Shown here in pieces: positions 8,801 to 16,970 of a stretch of DNA of 64,000 bases (within the stretch, counting starts at the first letter, position 1; each line of letters starts with the position of its first letter). Below the pieces are notes generated by a model. It made no database searches and was not told where the DNA came from. It saw only the letters and a list, made by a program, of their open reading frames with translations. A program made the position numbers and the translations under genes. This stretch comes from Streptomyces sp. PKU-EA00015 (lineage in GTDB: Bacteria; Actinomycetota; Actinomycetes; Streptomycetales; Streptomycetaceae), in assembly GCF_013387495.1 (NCBI RefSeq), contig NZ_JABZEE010000046.1, positions 1-64,000 on the forward strand, read 5' to 3'.

Positions 8801-9088
8801 TCAGACGGCGTACTCGCCGCGCCGGCGCACGGAGTACGCCACGAAACCGGCGCCGACCGCCAGGAAGGCCGTCCCGCCGATCACGTACGGGGTGGTGTCC
8901 ACGCTGCCGGTCTCCGCAAGCCGCAGCTCCTGCACGCCCGGGCTCTCCGCGCCGGCGGCCGGGCCGGCGCCGGAGTGCTGCGCGCCCTGTCTCTCGGCAG
9001 TGGCGTTCGCCGAGGGGACGAACCACAGCGCACACAGCAGGGTCCCTGCGGCAGTGGCGGTCAGCAGCGGTCGACGTGCGACGGACAC
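8801..9088 (-). CDS. small secreted LAXTG (class E sortase-type) surface protein
   Basis: This 95-residue exported protein has a signal peptide (residues 1-31, ending near SANATA), a short Gly/Ala/Ser-rich mature part, LAETG at 57-61, a hydrophobic segment and an RRRGEYAV tail. LAXTG followed by a membrane anchor and positive tail is the sorting signal of class E sortases, which in Streptomyces attach long chaplins to the wall. I chose GTG 9088 (VSVARRPLL), with GGGGGA upstream. The ATG at 9181 adds residues with no signal character. Mature length is only about 30 residues, so it may be a spacer or peptide display protein. Partner unknown. Confidence 0.78.
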   Translation of the reverse strand: MSVARRPLLTATAAGTLLCALWFVPSANATAERQGAQHSGAGPAAGAESPGVQELRLAETGSVDTTPYVIGGTAFLAVGAGFVAYSVRRRGEYAV

Positions 9089-9196
9089 GGACTCGATCCC
9101 CCTTGAGGCATCATCGAATTGGCCGGGTGAGCTGATGCTAGTGAAAGCAGCGGGTCGCGGGAAAGCCGGGTGTCCGGGCACCCTACGCTCCGCTCC

Positions 9197-9604
9197 ATGA
9201 CGACTTCTGAGACATCACGGTTTGTACGGCTGCACGTGGAGCTGGTGCTGGAGATCGAGGACTCCGAGGCCCTGACCGGCGCGGCGCTGGAGCGCATCGC
9301 CGCCGACGAGTTCATGCCGGACGAGGAGCGCACCCACGCGCGGTCCGCGGTACGCGAGGACGAGGCGGAGGCTCTCGCGTATCTCGTCGACCCCTTCGAC
9401 CTGGTCGCCGAGGTGCCGGGGGTGGAGCTGGCGCAGGCGTCCTGGAGCAGCGAGCAGGTCGACTACGACCCCGAGGCCCAGGAGTGGGACCTCGACGACG
9501 ACCTCGACGGCATCCGCGACGAGGACGACGACGAGGACGACGACGAGGACGACACCGAGGACACCGAGGACACCGAGGACGCCGAGGACGAGCGGAGGCA
9601 GTAG
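9197..9604 (+). CDS. acidic protein with Asp/Glu-rich C-terminal tail
   Basis: This 135-residue soluble protein has an N-terminal alpha/beta part of about 95 residues (VRLHVELVLEIEDSEALTGA). The last 35 residues are almost all Asp, Glu and Thr, with DDDEDDDEDD then three TED units, encoded by GAC/GAG repeats. No known catalytic motif is visible. I chose ATG 9197 over the upstream ATG 9170 because the homologous-looking region starts with MTTSETSRFVRL. The tail length is probably variable between strains. A calcium- or protein-binding role is only a guess. Confidence 0.72.
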   Translation: MTTSETSRFVRLHVELVLEIEDSEALTGAALERIAADEFMPDEERTHARSAVREDEAEALAYLVDPFDLVAEVPGVELAQASWSSEQVDYDPEAQEWDLDDDLDGIRDEDDDEDDDEDDTEDTEDTEDAEDERRQ

Positions 9605-9950
9605 CGCGGGGCCGGGACGGGAGGCGTGTGCGGGGCCGGGTCCGGCGAGAGGGATGATGGGAGGGGGAACGGACGCCCGCCGTGGCACGCGAGGCGCGCC
9701 GGCCCTCCGCGAGACGACACGCTTCGGGTCCCGGTCCGCCGGGCAGGCGCACCGGGACACGGAATTACCACGCCGAATCTGTGGGACCCGTGCAACCGTC
9801 GGGACGGGAGCAGCGTCGATCACATCGGTGAGGTGGGTGTCGGGGGCCACGCCGCCATGCAGTGGTATTTCCCACATCTCTTGCGGATGGGGAACCGGAT
9901 GCCCCGAGATGGGGGTTGTCCATGGATGAGGGTCAGGGGAATCGGCAACG
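9605..9950. other. intergenic region upstream of L,D-transpeptidase
   Basis: About 345 bases hold no gene with codon bias or ribosome site. A less GC-rich patch at 9760-9900 probably contains the promoter of the lipoprotein gene, but I cannot point to a clear -35/-10 pair. A GGAAC at 9891 resembles a SigE -35 box, but no TCT-type -10 falls at the usual distance. Confidence 0.5.
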
Positions 9951-11222
9951 ATGGAGAAGCGTGTGATGACGGACAGCAAGCGGCGCAAGGGCCTGATGGC
10001 CGCATCCGCGGTGCTCGGCGGCGTGCTGGTGCTTTCCGCGTGCAGTGACGGGGGCGGGGACAAGGAAGCCGGCAGCGCCGAGAGCTCGAAGGCGTCGCAG
10101 GCCAAGGTCGACGAGGCGGCGGCCAAGGAGGTCTCCAAGGCGCGAATAGTGATCTCGCCGAAGAACGGCTCGACCAACGCCAGCATCAACAACGCCGCGA
10201 AGGTCACCGTCACCGACGGCACCCTGACCGAGGTCACCATGACCACGGCGGACGGCACGGCCGTCGAGGGCACCCTCTCCTCCGACGGCAAGAGCTGGAA
10301 GCCGGACGGCCAGCTGCAGCGCTCCACCACGTACAAGATCGCCGCGACGGCCAAGGACGCCGCGGGCCTGGAGGCCCACGAGAACGCGTCCTTCACCACC
10401 GTCTCGCCGGCGAACAGCTTCATCGGCAACTTCACGCCCGAGGACGGTTCCACCGTCGGCGTCGGCATGCCGGTCTCGATCACCTTCAACAAGCCGATCA
10501 CCGACCGCAAGGCCGTCCAGTCCGGCATCACCGTCACGTCCAGCAGCGGCCAGGAGGTCGTCGGGCACTGGTTCAACGGCCAGCGTCTGGACTTCCGCCC
10601 CGAGCAGTACTGGGCCGAGGGCTCGACGGTCACCATGAAGCTCGCGCTGGACGGCGTCGAGGGCTCCGACGGCGTCTTCGGCGTCCAGCAGAAGACGGTC
10701 TCGTTCACGATCGGCCGCAACCAGGTCTCCACCGTCGACGCGAGCACCAAGATCATGACGGTCACGCAGGACGGCAAGACGGTCAAGACCATCCCGATCT
10801 CCGCCGGCTCGCCGGAGAACCCCACGTACAACGGTCAGATGGTGATCTCCGAGAAGTTCAAGGAGACCCGAATGAACGGCGCCACCGTCGGCTTCACCGA
10901 CGACGACGGCAAGGGCGAGTACGACATCAAGGACGTCCCGCACGCCATGCGGCTGTCCACGTCGGGCACGTTCATCCACGGCAACTACTGGGGCGCCGAC
11001 TCCGTCTTCGGCAACGCCAACACCAGCCACGGCTGCGTCGGCCTCAACGACGTCAAGGGCGCGAAGGACCCCAAGCAGCCGGGCGCCTGGTTCTTCAACA
11101 ACTCGATCGTCGGCGACGTCGTGATCGTGAAGAACTCCAAGGACACCACCATCAAGCCGGACAACGGCCTGAACGGCTGGAACATGGACTGGGCGCAGTG
11201 GAAGGCCGGCTCCGCCGTCTGA
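9951..11222 (+). CDS. L,D-transpeptidase lipoprotein (YkuD domain)
   Basis: This 423-residue lipoprotein remodels peptidoglycan by making 3-3 crosslinks at the outer face of the membrane. Its lipobox is LVLSAC with Cys31. Two Ig-like (Big) domains follow (about 60-250), then a YkuD catalytic domain with HGNYWG and the active motif SHGC at 359-362 (Cys362 is the nucleophile). The layout matches mycobacterial LdtMt2-type enzymes, including an NG-W-rich C-terminal cap. An in-frame ATG at 9966 is an alternative start with GAGAAG upstream. Either start leaves the signal peptide intact. Monocistronic, followed by a strong hairpin. Confidence 0.94.
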   Translation: MEKRVMTDSKRRKGLMAASAVLGGVLVLSACSDGGGDKEAGSAESSKASQAKVDEAAAKEVSKARIVISPKNGSTNASINNAAKVTVTDGTLTEVTMTTADGTAVEGTLSSDGKSWKPDGQLQRSTTYKIAATAKDAAGLEAHENASFTTVSPANSFIGNFTPEDGSTVGVGMPVSITFNKPITDRKAVQSGITVTSSSGQEVVGHWFNGQRLDFRPEQYWAEGSTVTMKLALDGVEGSDGVFGVQQKTVSFTIGRNQVSTVDASTKIMTVTQDGKTVKTIPISAGSPENPTYNGQMVISEKFKETRMNGATVGFTDDDGKGEYDIKDVPHAMRLSTSGTFIHGNYWGADSVFGNANTSHGCVGLNDVKGAKDPKQPGAWFFNNSIVGDVVIVKNSKDTTIKPDNGLNGWNMDWAQWKAGSAV

Positions 11223-11240
11223 TCCACGCCCGTACACGAC

Positions 11241-11285
11241 CACGAAAGCGGCGGCACCCGGAAACGGGGGCCGCCGCTTTCGTGT
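11241..11285 (+). terminator. strong hairpin terminator after L,D-transpeptidase gene
   Basis: CACGAAAGCGGCGG pairs with CCGCCGCTTTCGTG across a GC-rich loop, 18 bases after the stop. The long stem and CTTTCG arm are typical of intrinsic terminators in this genus. Confidence 0.8.
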
Positions 11286-11393
11286 GCGGGGCCGGCCCCG
11301 GAGCCCGCCCCGGCCCCCGAGCCCGCCCCGGCCCCCGGACCGGCGGCGCAAATTCGCCTGCGGCTGCCCGCCCTGACCCGTAGCGTCCACCGG

Positions 11394-12392
11394 ATGACCG
11401 TCCTCCGCCTGCCCGCCGCACCCGCCGACCGAGCCGTCGACGCCTGGCACGATGTCGTCCGTGCCGCCCATACGCACGACCTGCCCGCCACCGTGCCCCC
11501 GCCCGGCCGGGCCGAGAGCGCGGGCAAGCTCCGCCACCCCGGGCCCCGCACCCGCGCCGTCCACCTCGCCGCCGTCGCCGCCGACGGCTCGTACGACGGC
11601 GTGGCCACGCTCGTGCTGTTCGACGAGGACGCCAACCGGCACACCGCCTTCCTCGACGTCCTCGCCGTGCACCCGCGCGCCAGGAACCGGGGCACCGGCG
11701 CCGCGCTGTGGCAGGCCGCCCGCGCACAACTCGCCGACGACGGGCGGACCTCCGTGTCCACGGTCGTCGAACGCGGGGGCCGGGGCGAGACGTTCGCCCG
11801 CGGCCTCGGCTTCGAGAACGTGCTGCCGCTCGGCTGGTACGTGCAGAACGTCCCCGACGCGCTCGCCGCCCGCCAGGCGGAGCCCGTCCTGCCCGACGGG
11901 TACGCCTACGCGCACTGGACCGGCGTGGTGCCCGACCGGCTGGCCGACGCCTTCGCCGAGGCCCACGACGCCATGCGGGACGCGCCCACCGGCGACATGG
12001 ACCAGGCCCCGCGCGCCTGGGACGCGGCACGCGTGCGCGCCGCGGCGCAGGTGGTGGGGGACCGCGGCGGCGTCATCCTGTCCTCGGCCGTCCTCCACCG
12101 GGCGGACGGAGCCGAGACCGTCGCCGCCTACACCGAGCTCGTCCTGCGCGACCCCTCGGACACCCGGGCGCTCCAGTACGACACCGTCGTCGTCCCCGTC
12201 CACCGCGGGCGCGGTCTCGGCGCGGCCGTCAAGCACCACATGATGGGCGTCGTCGCCGCGGCGTGCCCCGGCGTGCGGGAGATCGGCACGACCGTCGCCG
12301 AGGACAACGGCCCGATGCTGGCCGTCAACGAACGCCTCGGCTACCGGCGCGAGCGGACGGCCGGCTACTTCCAGGCCACGCTCGAGGAGTGA
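11394..12392 (+). CDS. tandem GNAT-family N-acetyltransferase
   Basis: This 332-residue protein has two GCN5-type acetyltransferase domains. The N domain (to about 165) has LDVLAVHPRARNRGTGAALW, with an RxxGxG/A acetyl-CoA loop. The C domain (about 170-332) has VVPVHRGRGLGAAVKHHM and a GTTVAEDNGPMLAVNERLGY ending typical of the fold. Substrate is unknown. Related two-domain proteins include mycothiol synthase, but the usual MshD sequence features are not evident. It is convergent with the XRE regulator, only 6 bases apart. Confidence 0.85.
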   Translation: MTVLRLPAAPADRAVDAWHDVVRAAHTHDLPATVPPPGRAESAGKLRHPGPRTRAVHLAAVAADGSYDGVATLVLFDEDANRHTAFLDVLAVHPRARNRGTGAALWQAARAQLADDGRTSVSTVVERGGRGETFARGLGFENVLPLGWYVQNVPDALAARQAEPVLPDGYAYAHWTGVVPDRLADAFAEAHDAMRDAPTGDMDQAPRAWDAARVRAAAQVVGDRGGVILSSAVLHRADGAETVAAYTELVLRDPSDTRALQYDTVVVPVHRGRGLGAAVKHHMMGVVAAACPGVREIGTTVAEDNGPMLAVNERLGYRRERTAGYFQATLEE

Positions 12393-12398
12393 CGCCGC

Positions 12399-13262
12399 TC
12401 AGCGCGCGTCCGCGTCCACCGCCTCGTCCACGCCCCAGCCGGACAGCAGCCGCAACGACTCCTCCGAGCGGCTGCCCGGCTCGGCGTGGTACGTGACCAG
12501 GGACAGGTCGTGGTCGTCGGGGAACCTCAGCGTCTCGTACGCCACCGTCAGCTCGCCCACCAGCGGATGGTGCAGCCGCTTGACGCCGTGGCCCTTGTCC
12601 TGCACCGTGTGCGCCGCCCACATCGAGCGGAACTCCTCGCTCTTGACGGACAGTTCGCCCACCAGCGCCGACAGCTGCGGGTCGTCCGGATAGCAGCCCG
12701 CGCACAGCCGCAGCACGCTCACCACCTCGATCGCCTTGGACTCCCAGTCGGCGTAGAGCGAGCGGGCGTTCGGGTCGAGGAAGATCAACCGGGCCATGTT
12801 GCGCTCCTCCGGCGCCATCGCCGCGAAGTCGCCGAGCAGCGAGCGGGCCATGCGGTTCCACCCGAGGATGTCCAGCCGCCGCCCGAGGAACAGCGCGGGC
12901 ACCGTCTCCATCGCGTCGATCAGCTGCTGGAGCTGGGGCCGGACCTTCTGCGGCCGGGCTGCGGCCGCCCGCTTCTTCTTGGCCTTCGGCTTCGCCAGGT
13001 GGGTCAGATGCGCGTGCTCCGTCTCCGTCAGGCGCAGCGCACGGGCGATGGAATCCAGCACCTCCGTGGACACGTTCTGCCCGTTGCCCTGTTCCAGGCG
13101 CGTGTAGTACGCGACGGACACCCCGGCCAGCTGTGCCAGCTCCTCGCGGCGCAGTCCCGGCACCCGCCGGTGACGCCCGAAATCGGGCAGCCCGACGTCC
13201 TCCGGCTTCAGCCGGGCCCGCCGGGACCGGAGGAATTCGCTGAGTTCGGCACGCTGGTCCAT
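12399..13262 (-). CDS. XRE/MmyB-type transcriptional regulator
   Basis: This 287-residue DNA-binding protein has an N-terminal helix-turn-helix (RVPGLRREELAQLAGVSVAYYTRLEQGN). A C-terminal MmyB-like ligand domain follows (about 105-270), a group proposed to bind fatty acids or similar small molecules. Such regulators are usually encoded divergently from an oxidoreductase and control it. Here an alcohol dehydrogenase starts 127 bp away on the other strand. I chose ATG 13262 (MDQRAELSEF). The much longer open frame upstream runs into the neighbour's promoter and has no homology. Confidence 0.9.
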   Translation of the reverse strand: MDQRAELSEFLRSRRARLKPEDVGLPDFGRHRRVPGLRREELAQLAGVSVAYYTRLEQGNGQNVSTEVLDSIARALRLTETEHAHLTHLAKPKAKKKRAAAARPQKVRPQLQQLIDAMETVPALFLGRRLDILGWNRMARSLLGDFAAMAPEERNMARLIFLDPNARSLYADWESKAIEVVSVLRLCAGCYPDDPQLSALVGELSVKSEEFRSMWAAHTVQDKGHGVKRLHHPLVGELTVAYETLRFPDDHDLSLVTYHAEPGSRSEESLRLLSGWGVDEAVDADAR

Positions 13263-13389
13263 ACAGCAAGTATTCCGGGTCGCGCGGAGGTGCGGCCGTA
13301 CCGTCCTGACCCTGCCAGTGGTAGGCACAGCGGACGTAGGCACAACAGGGGGCTGGGTGTCCGGCTCCTGACCGGACAGGCTTGTGGCC

Positions 13390-14442
13390 ATGACCACGAA
13401 CGCTTCCTCTGTCCCCGCATACGCCGCTCCCGCAGCGGGCGCGCCGCTGGAGCGCACGACCATCCCCCGCCGTGCCGTCGGTGAGCACGACGTCCTGATC
13501 GAGATCAAGTACGCGGGCATCTGCCACTCCGACATCCACCAGGCCCGCGACGGCTGGGGCCAGGGCATCTACCCGATGGTCCCGGGCCACGAGATCGCCG
13601 GCGTGGTCACCGAGGTCGGACCCGGCGTCACCAGGTTCGTGGTGGGCGACCGCGTCGGCGTCGGCTGCTTCGTCGACTCCTGCCGCGAGTGCGAGTACTG
13701 CCGGCAGGGCCTGGAGCAGTACTGCACCCGGGGCGGGACCGGCACGTACAACGCGCTCGACAAGAACGGGGAGCCCACCTACGGCGGCTACTCCACCCAC
13801 ATCGTCGTCGACGAGAACTACACCGTCCGTATTCCCGAGGCTCTGCCCCTCGACGAGGCCGCGCCGCTGCTGTGCGCCGGCATCACGCTGTACTCGCCGC
13901 TGCGCCACTGGAACGCCGGCCCCGGCAAGAAGGTCGCCGTCGTCGGACTCGGCGGCCTCGGCCACATGGGCGTCAAGATCGCGCACGCGCTCGGCGCCGA
14001 GGTGACCGTGCTGTCCCAGACGCTGCGCAAGAAGGACGACGGCCTCGCGCTGGGCGCCGACCACTACTACGCGACCAGCGACGACGCGACGTTCGAGGCG
14101 CTGGCCGGCACCTTCGACCTGATCGTGTCGACCGTGTCCGCGCCGCTGCCGTTCGACAAGTACCTGAGCCTGCTGAAGACCGACGGCGCCCTCGTCAACG
14201 TCGGTGCGCCCGAGGAGCCGGTCTCCCTCAACCTGTTCTCCGTCATCGGCGGCCGCAAGACCCTCGCGGGCTCCATGATCGGCGGCATCCGCGAGACGCA
14301 GGAGATGCTCGACTTCTGCGCCGAGCACGGCTTCGGGGCCGAGATCGAGCTGATCCGGGCCGACCAGATCAACGAGGCGTACGAGCGGGTGCTCGCGAGC
14401 GACGTCCGCTACCGCTTCGTGATCGACACGGCGACGATCTGA
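13390..14442 (+). CDS. zinc-dependent NAD(P) alcohol dehydrogenase (YahK/Adh type)
   Basis: This 350-residue medium-chain dehydrogenase interconverts aldehydes and alcohols. It has GICHSDIHQARD with the catalytic zinc Cys and GHEIAG with the zinc His/Glu. The structural zinc loop has four cysteines (CRECEYCRQGLEQYC), and VVGLGGLGHMGVKIA is the nucleotide-binding loop. The family (cinnamyl-alcohol-dehydrogenase-like) is usually NADP-linked. I chose ATG 13390 over GTG 13384. It is divergent from the XRE regulator, which probably controls it in response to the substrate or a lipid ligand. Confidence 0.92.
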   Translation: MTTNASSVPAYAAPAAGAPLERTTIPRRAVGEHDVLIEIKYAGICHSDIHQARDGWGQGIYPMVPGHEIAGVVTEVGPGVTRFVVGDRVGVGCFVDSCRECEYCRQGLEQYCTRGGTGTYNALDKNGEPTYGGYSTHIVVDENYTVRIPEALPLDEAAPLLCAGITLYSPLRHWNAGPGKKVAVVGLGGLGHMGVKIAHALGAEVTVLSQTLRKKDDGLALGADHYYATSDDATFEALAGTFDLIVSTVSAPLPFDKYLSLLKTDGALVNVGAPEEPVSLNLFSVIGGRKTLAGSMIGGIRETQEMLDFCAEHGFGAEIELIRADQINEAYERVLASDVRYRFVIDTATI

Positions 14443-14652
14443 CGCACGCGCCGGTGCCCGGTGGTTACCTCACGGGTAATCGCCGGGCGCCGCCGTTCCC
14501 GGCAGGCCGACGCCTCGGCGACCGCGGCCCGGCTGCGCGCCGCGCAGTCCGCGGCATGAGCGCATCCTCCGGCGGGGCCGGCCGACCACCGACCGCGCCA
14601 CCCGTGGCGCGGACCGGCCTGTGAGGGCGGCCGCAGGACGCGCCCGCACCCG

Positions 14653-15033
14653 CTACGGCTGCTCCGGCACGTGGCAGACCGCCTCCACGTTGTTGCCGTC
14701 CGGATCCCGGACGAACGCCCCGTAGTACGCCGGGTGGTACTCGGGCCACACCCGCGGCTCGTGCAGCACCTCGGCACCCGCGTCCACCGCCGCCGTGAAG
14801 AAGGCCCGCACGGCGGCGCGGTCGGGCGCGGAGAACGCGAGATGGGCCTCGCGCGCCTGCCCGCCCGTCGTCACCGGGCCGATCCAGAAGGACGGGAACG
14901 AGGTCCCGTATCCGATCACCCTGCCCTCGTCACGCTCGAACAGCCGCTTGCCGCCGAGCGCGGCGAGGACCCGGTCGTAGAACGCGGCACTCGCCGCGGG
15001 GTCCGCCACCTGGACCGAGATGTGGTCAATCAT
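14653..15033 (-). CDS. VOC-superfamily (glyoxalase/bleomycin-resistance-like) protein
   Basis: This 126-residue single-domain protein has the vicinal-oxygen-chelate fold. It begins MIDHISVQVADPAASAAFYDRVL with a metal His, then has HLAFSAPDRAAVRAFF, and ends with YYGAFVRDPDGNNVEAVCH with the metal Glu. Such proteins are small metalloenzymes or resistance proteins, and the substrate cannot be named. I chose ATG 15033, because an upstream ATG at 15051 only adds MCHARA. It lies next to, and reads with, the polytopic membrane protein gene but is separated from it. Confidence 0.82.
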   Translation of the reverse strand: MIDHISVQVADPAASAAFYDRVLAALGGKRLFERDEGRVIGYGTSFPSFWIGPVTTGGQAREAHLAFSAPDRAAVRAFFTAAVDAGAEVLHEPRVWPEYHPAYYGAFVRDPDGNNVEAVCHVPEQP

Positions 15034-15078
15034 GGCCCGAGCGTGACACACGCCACTGACAATCCCCGCCCCACCGGC

Positions 15079-16677
15079 TCAGTCGCAGTGGCCGCCCGCC
15101 GAACGGTGCAGCCGGTACGCCGAGTCCAGCCGGTAGTCACCGGCGCGCGGCACGGTCAGGCGCGTCCATGCGCCGTCCGGCCGCACACACGCCCCCTCCG
15201 CCCGCAGCCACGGCGAGTACGCCACCCGCACCGTCACCGTCCCCGCGCGGGGCATCCGGACGACCAGCTGCGCGTCGTCGCCGCGCACCACGCTCGCCGG
15301 GGCCTCCACGAGCGGCACCGCGTCCCGTACGCGGTACACCGTCCAGTCGGCGTCCCGCCACACCCGCTCCAGCCACGCCGGTTCGCTGCGCACGATCGCC
15401 GCCTCGCCCTCGGCGGGTCCGTCGGGCTTCCCGTGGTGCAGGACCACCAGGCCCACCGCCCAGCGGTCCAGCCACGCGCGGTACGTCGCGGGGGACAGCG
15501 ACCCGTCGTAGAAAAGCCGCCCGCGCTCCACGTCCAGCTGGCGGTTCCAGCCACGCGCCATGTTCACGTGCGGCGCGAGCGCGGTCGCCTCGCGGTGGTT
15601 GCGGGCGGGCACCACCTCGACCCGCGTACGGTCGGCGCCCAGCCGCTCCAGCTCGGCCACGACGCCGTCGGTGTGCGCCGCCCACGCCGGCACGTCGTTG
15701 GAGACGACGAGGTCGTCCTCCGTCTTGTCCGCCAGCCAGTACGCGTTGAACACCAGCGCGGCGGCGAGCAGCGTGCGCAGGATCCGCGCCACACCGCCCG
15801 CGAGCACCGCCGCCACCAGCACGGGCGGACCGGCGAGGCCCAGCAGCCGCTCCACGTTCGTCCCGATCGGTGAGGCGATCAGATACGTGAGCACGACCCC
15901 CACGCCGTAGATCCCGGCGCCGTACCGCACCACCCGCCACTCGCGCGGCGCCGCGACGGCCGTCACCGCGGACAGCACGACCGGCATCCACACCTTGCCC
16001 GCGGCCATGGGCTGTTCGCCCTCGAACGGGAACAGCAGCGTCACCGCGCCCACCACCGCCACCGGCGGCAGCACCAGCACCGCCGCCCTGCGCCACCGCC
16101 GGTCCAGGCCGTACGCCGCGCCCACGACGAGCAGGAACAGTCCGGCCACCGGGCTCGCCGCCGTCGCCAGCGCCGCGCACGCCGCCGCCGCGAGCGGCGT
16201 GCGGCGCACGTACAGCACGGCCCCGAGACCGATCGCGACCCCCACGGCGAACGTCGTACGGCCCGACGCGATGTTGCACCACAGCGCGAGCGCTCCCGCG
16301 AGCGCCGGCCACAGCGGATACCGCACGCCGCGCCGCACGAACAGCAGCGCCAGCAGCCACGTCGCCGCGAGACCGGCGGCGACCGACACCGTGCGCACAC
16401 CGAGGAGCGCCATCAGCGGCGGCGTCAGCAGGCTGTAGTTCGCGGTGTGCATGCCGCCGTACCAGGACAGGTTGTACGCGGAGCCGGGGTGCCGCTCGAA
16501 GAACCCGGACCAGGCGAACTGCGCCGCCAGGTCGCCGCCGCCGGTCGCGAGCACGAGGGCCCACAGCACGTACAGCGGCACGACGGCGCCCGTCGCGATC
16601 AGCGGGACACGCGACCACGTCGCCGCCTCCCGCGTTCCGGCGGCCGGCCCCGTGACGACTCGCTCACTGATCCCCAC
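15079..16677 (-). CDS. polytopic integral membrane protein (GT-C-like topology)
   Basis: This 532-residue protein has about nine to ten predicted membrane helices over residues 25-340. A C-terminal extracytoplasmic domain of about 190 residues follows, containing paired Trp/Tyr motifs and no helix. The first large loop (WSGFFERHPGSAYNLSWYGGMHTANYSLL) resembles the acceptor loop of GT-C glycosyltransferases, but no clear D/E catalytic pair is seen. I therefore do not name an activity. No ribosome site is obvious before ATG 16677. It may belong to cell-envelope glycan or polymer export. Confidence 0.7.
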   Translation of the reverse strand: MGISERVVTGPAAGTREAATWSRVPLIATGAVVPLYVLWALVLATGGGDLAAQFAWSGFFERHPGSAYNLSWYGGMHTANYSLLTPPLMALLGVRTVSVAAGLAATWLLALLFVRRGVRYPLWPALAGALALWCNIASGRTTFAVGVAIGLGAVLYVRRTPLAAAACAALATAASPVAGLFLLVVGAAYGLDRRWRRAAVLVLPPVAVVGAVTLLFPFEGEQPMAAGKVWMPVVLSAVTAVAAPREWRVVRYGAGIYGVGVVLTYLIASPIGTNVERLLGLAGPPVLVAAVLAGGVARILRTLLAAALVFNAYWLADKTEDDLVVSNDVPAWAAHTDGVVAELERLGADRTRVEVVPARNHREATALAPHVNMARGWNRQLDVERGRLFYDGSLSPATYRAWLDRWAVGLVVLHHGKPDGPAEGEAAIVRSEPAWLERVWRDADWTVYRVRDAVPLVEAPASVVRGDDAQLVVRMPRAGTVTVRVAYSPWLRAEGACVRPDGAWTRLTVPRAGDYRLDSAYRLHRSAGGHCD

Positions 16678-16714
16678 GGCGCAACCCTAACGGGCGGGAA
16701 ACCGCAGGCCGCCG

Positions 16715-16930
16715 TCAGTCGGAGGCGCGGGAAGAGGCGATCCGGGTCGTCACAGAGACGACGACTCCCGTGGCGAGGACCAGGGCCGCGGCACCGTAGA
16801 TCACCCGCAGCCACAGGGGACGGTCGCCGGAAAGGGACTGGAAGGACAGCCAGCCCGCCGCGAGCAGACATCCGAGCATCTGCAGGGCGAACGACTTCCG
16901 GCGTTCGTCCGAGGGCTTCTTGACCGACAT
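16715..16930 (-). CDS. small two-helix membrane protein, last gene of Sdp-like operon
   Basis: This 71-residue protein has a basic N-terminus (MSVKKPSDERRKS) and two membrane helices (about 16-30 and 38-58) joined by a short loop. GGAGAAG lies 4 bases before ATG 16930. It follows the serine hydrolase by 40 bases, so it is probably co-transcribed with the four genes upstream. By position it could be an immunity protein for the secreted peptide, as the membrane protein SdpI is in Bacillus, though it shares no visible sequence with SdpI. The role is inference. Confidence 0.65.
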   Translation of the reverse strand: MSVKKPSDERRKSFALQMLGCLLAAGWLSFQSLSGDRPLWLRVIYGAAALVLATGVVVSVTTRIASSRASD

Positions 16931-16970
16931 GTGCTTCTCCTGGTGAGTGCAGGGGAGTTGGGAGGTGGGA

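Noticed and set aside
9933..12239. 768-codon leftward frame across the L,D-transpeptidase and GNAT genes
   Set aside because: Antisense to two genes with clear domains. It has no domain of its own.
12325..14328. 667-codon leftward frame across the XRE and ADH genes
   Set aside because: The reading frame is out of phase with the true XRE protein and runs antisense to ADH.
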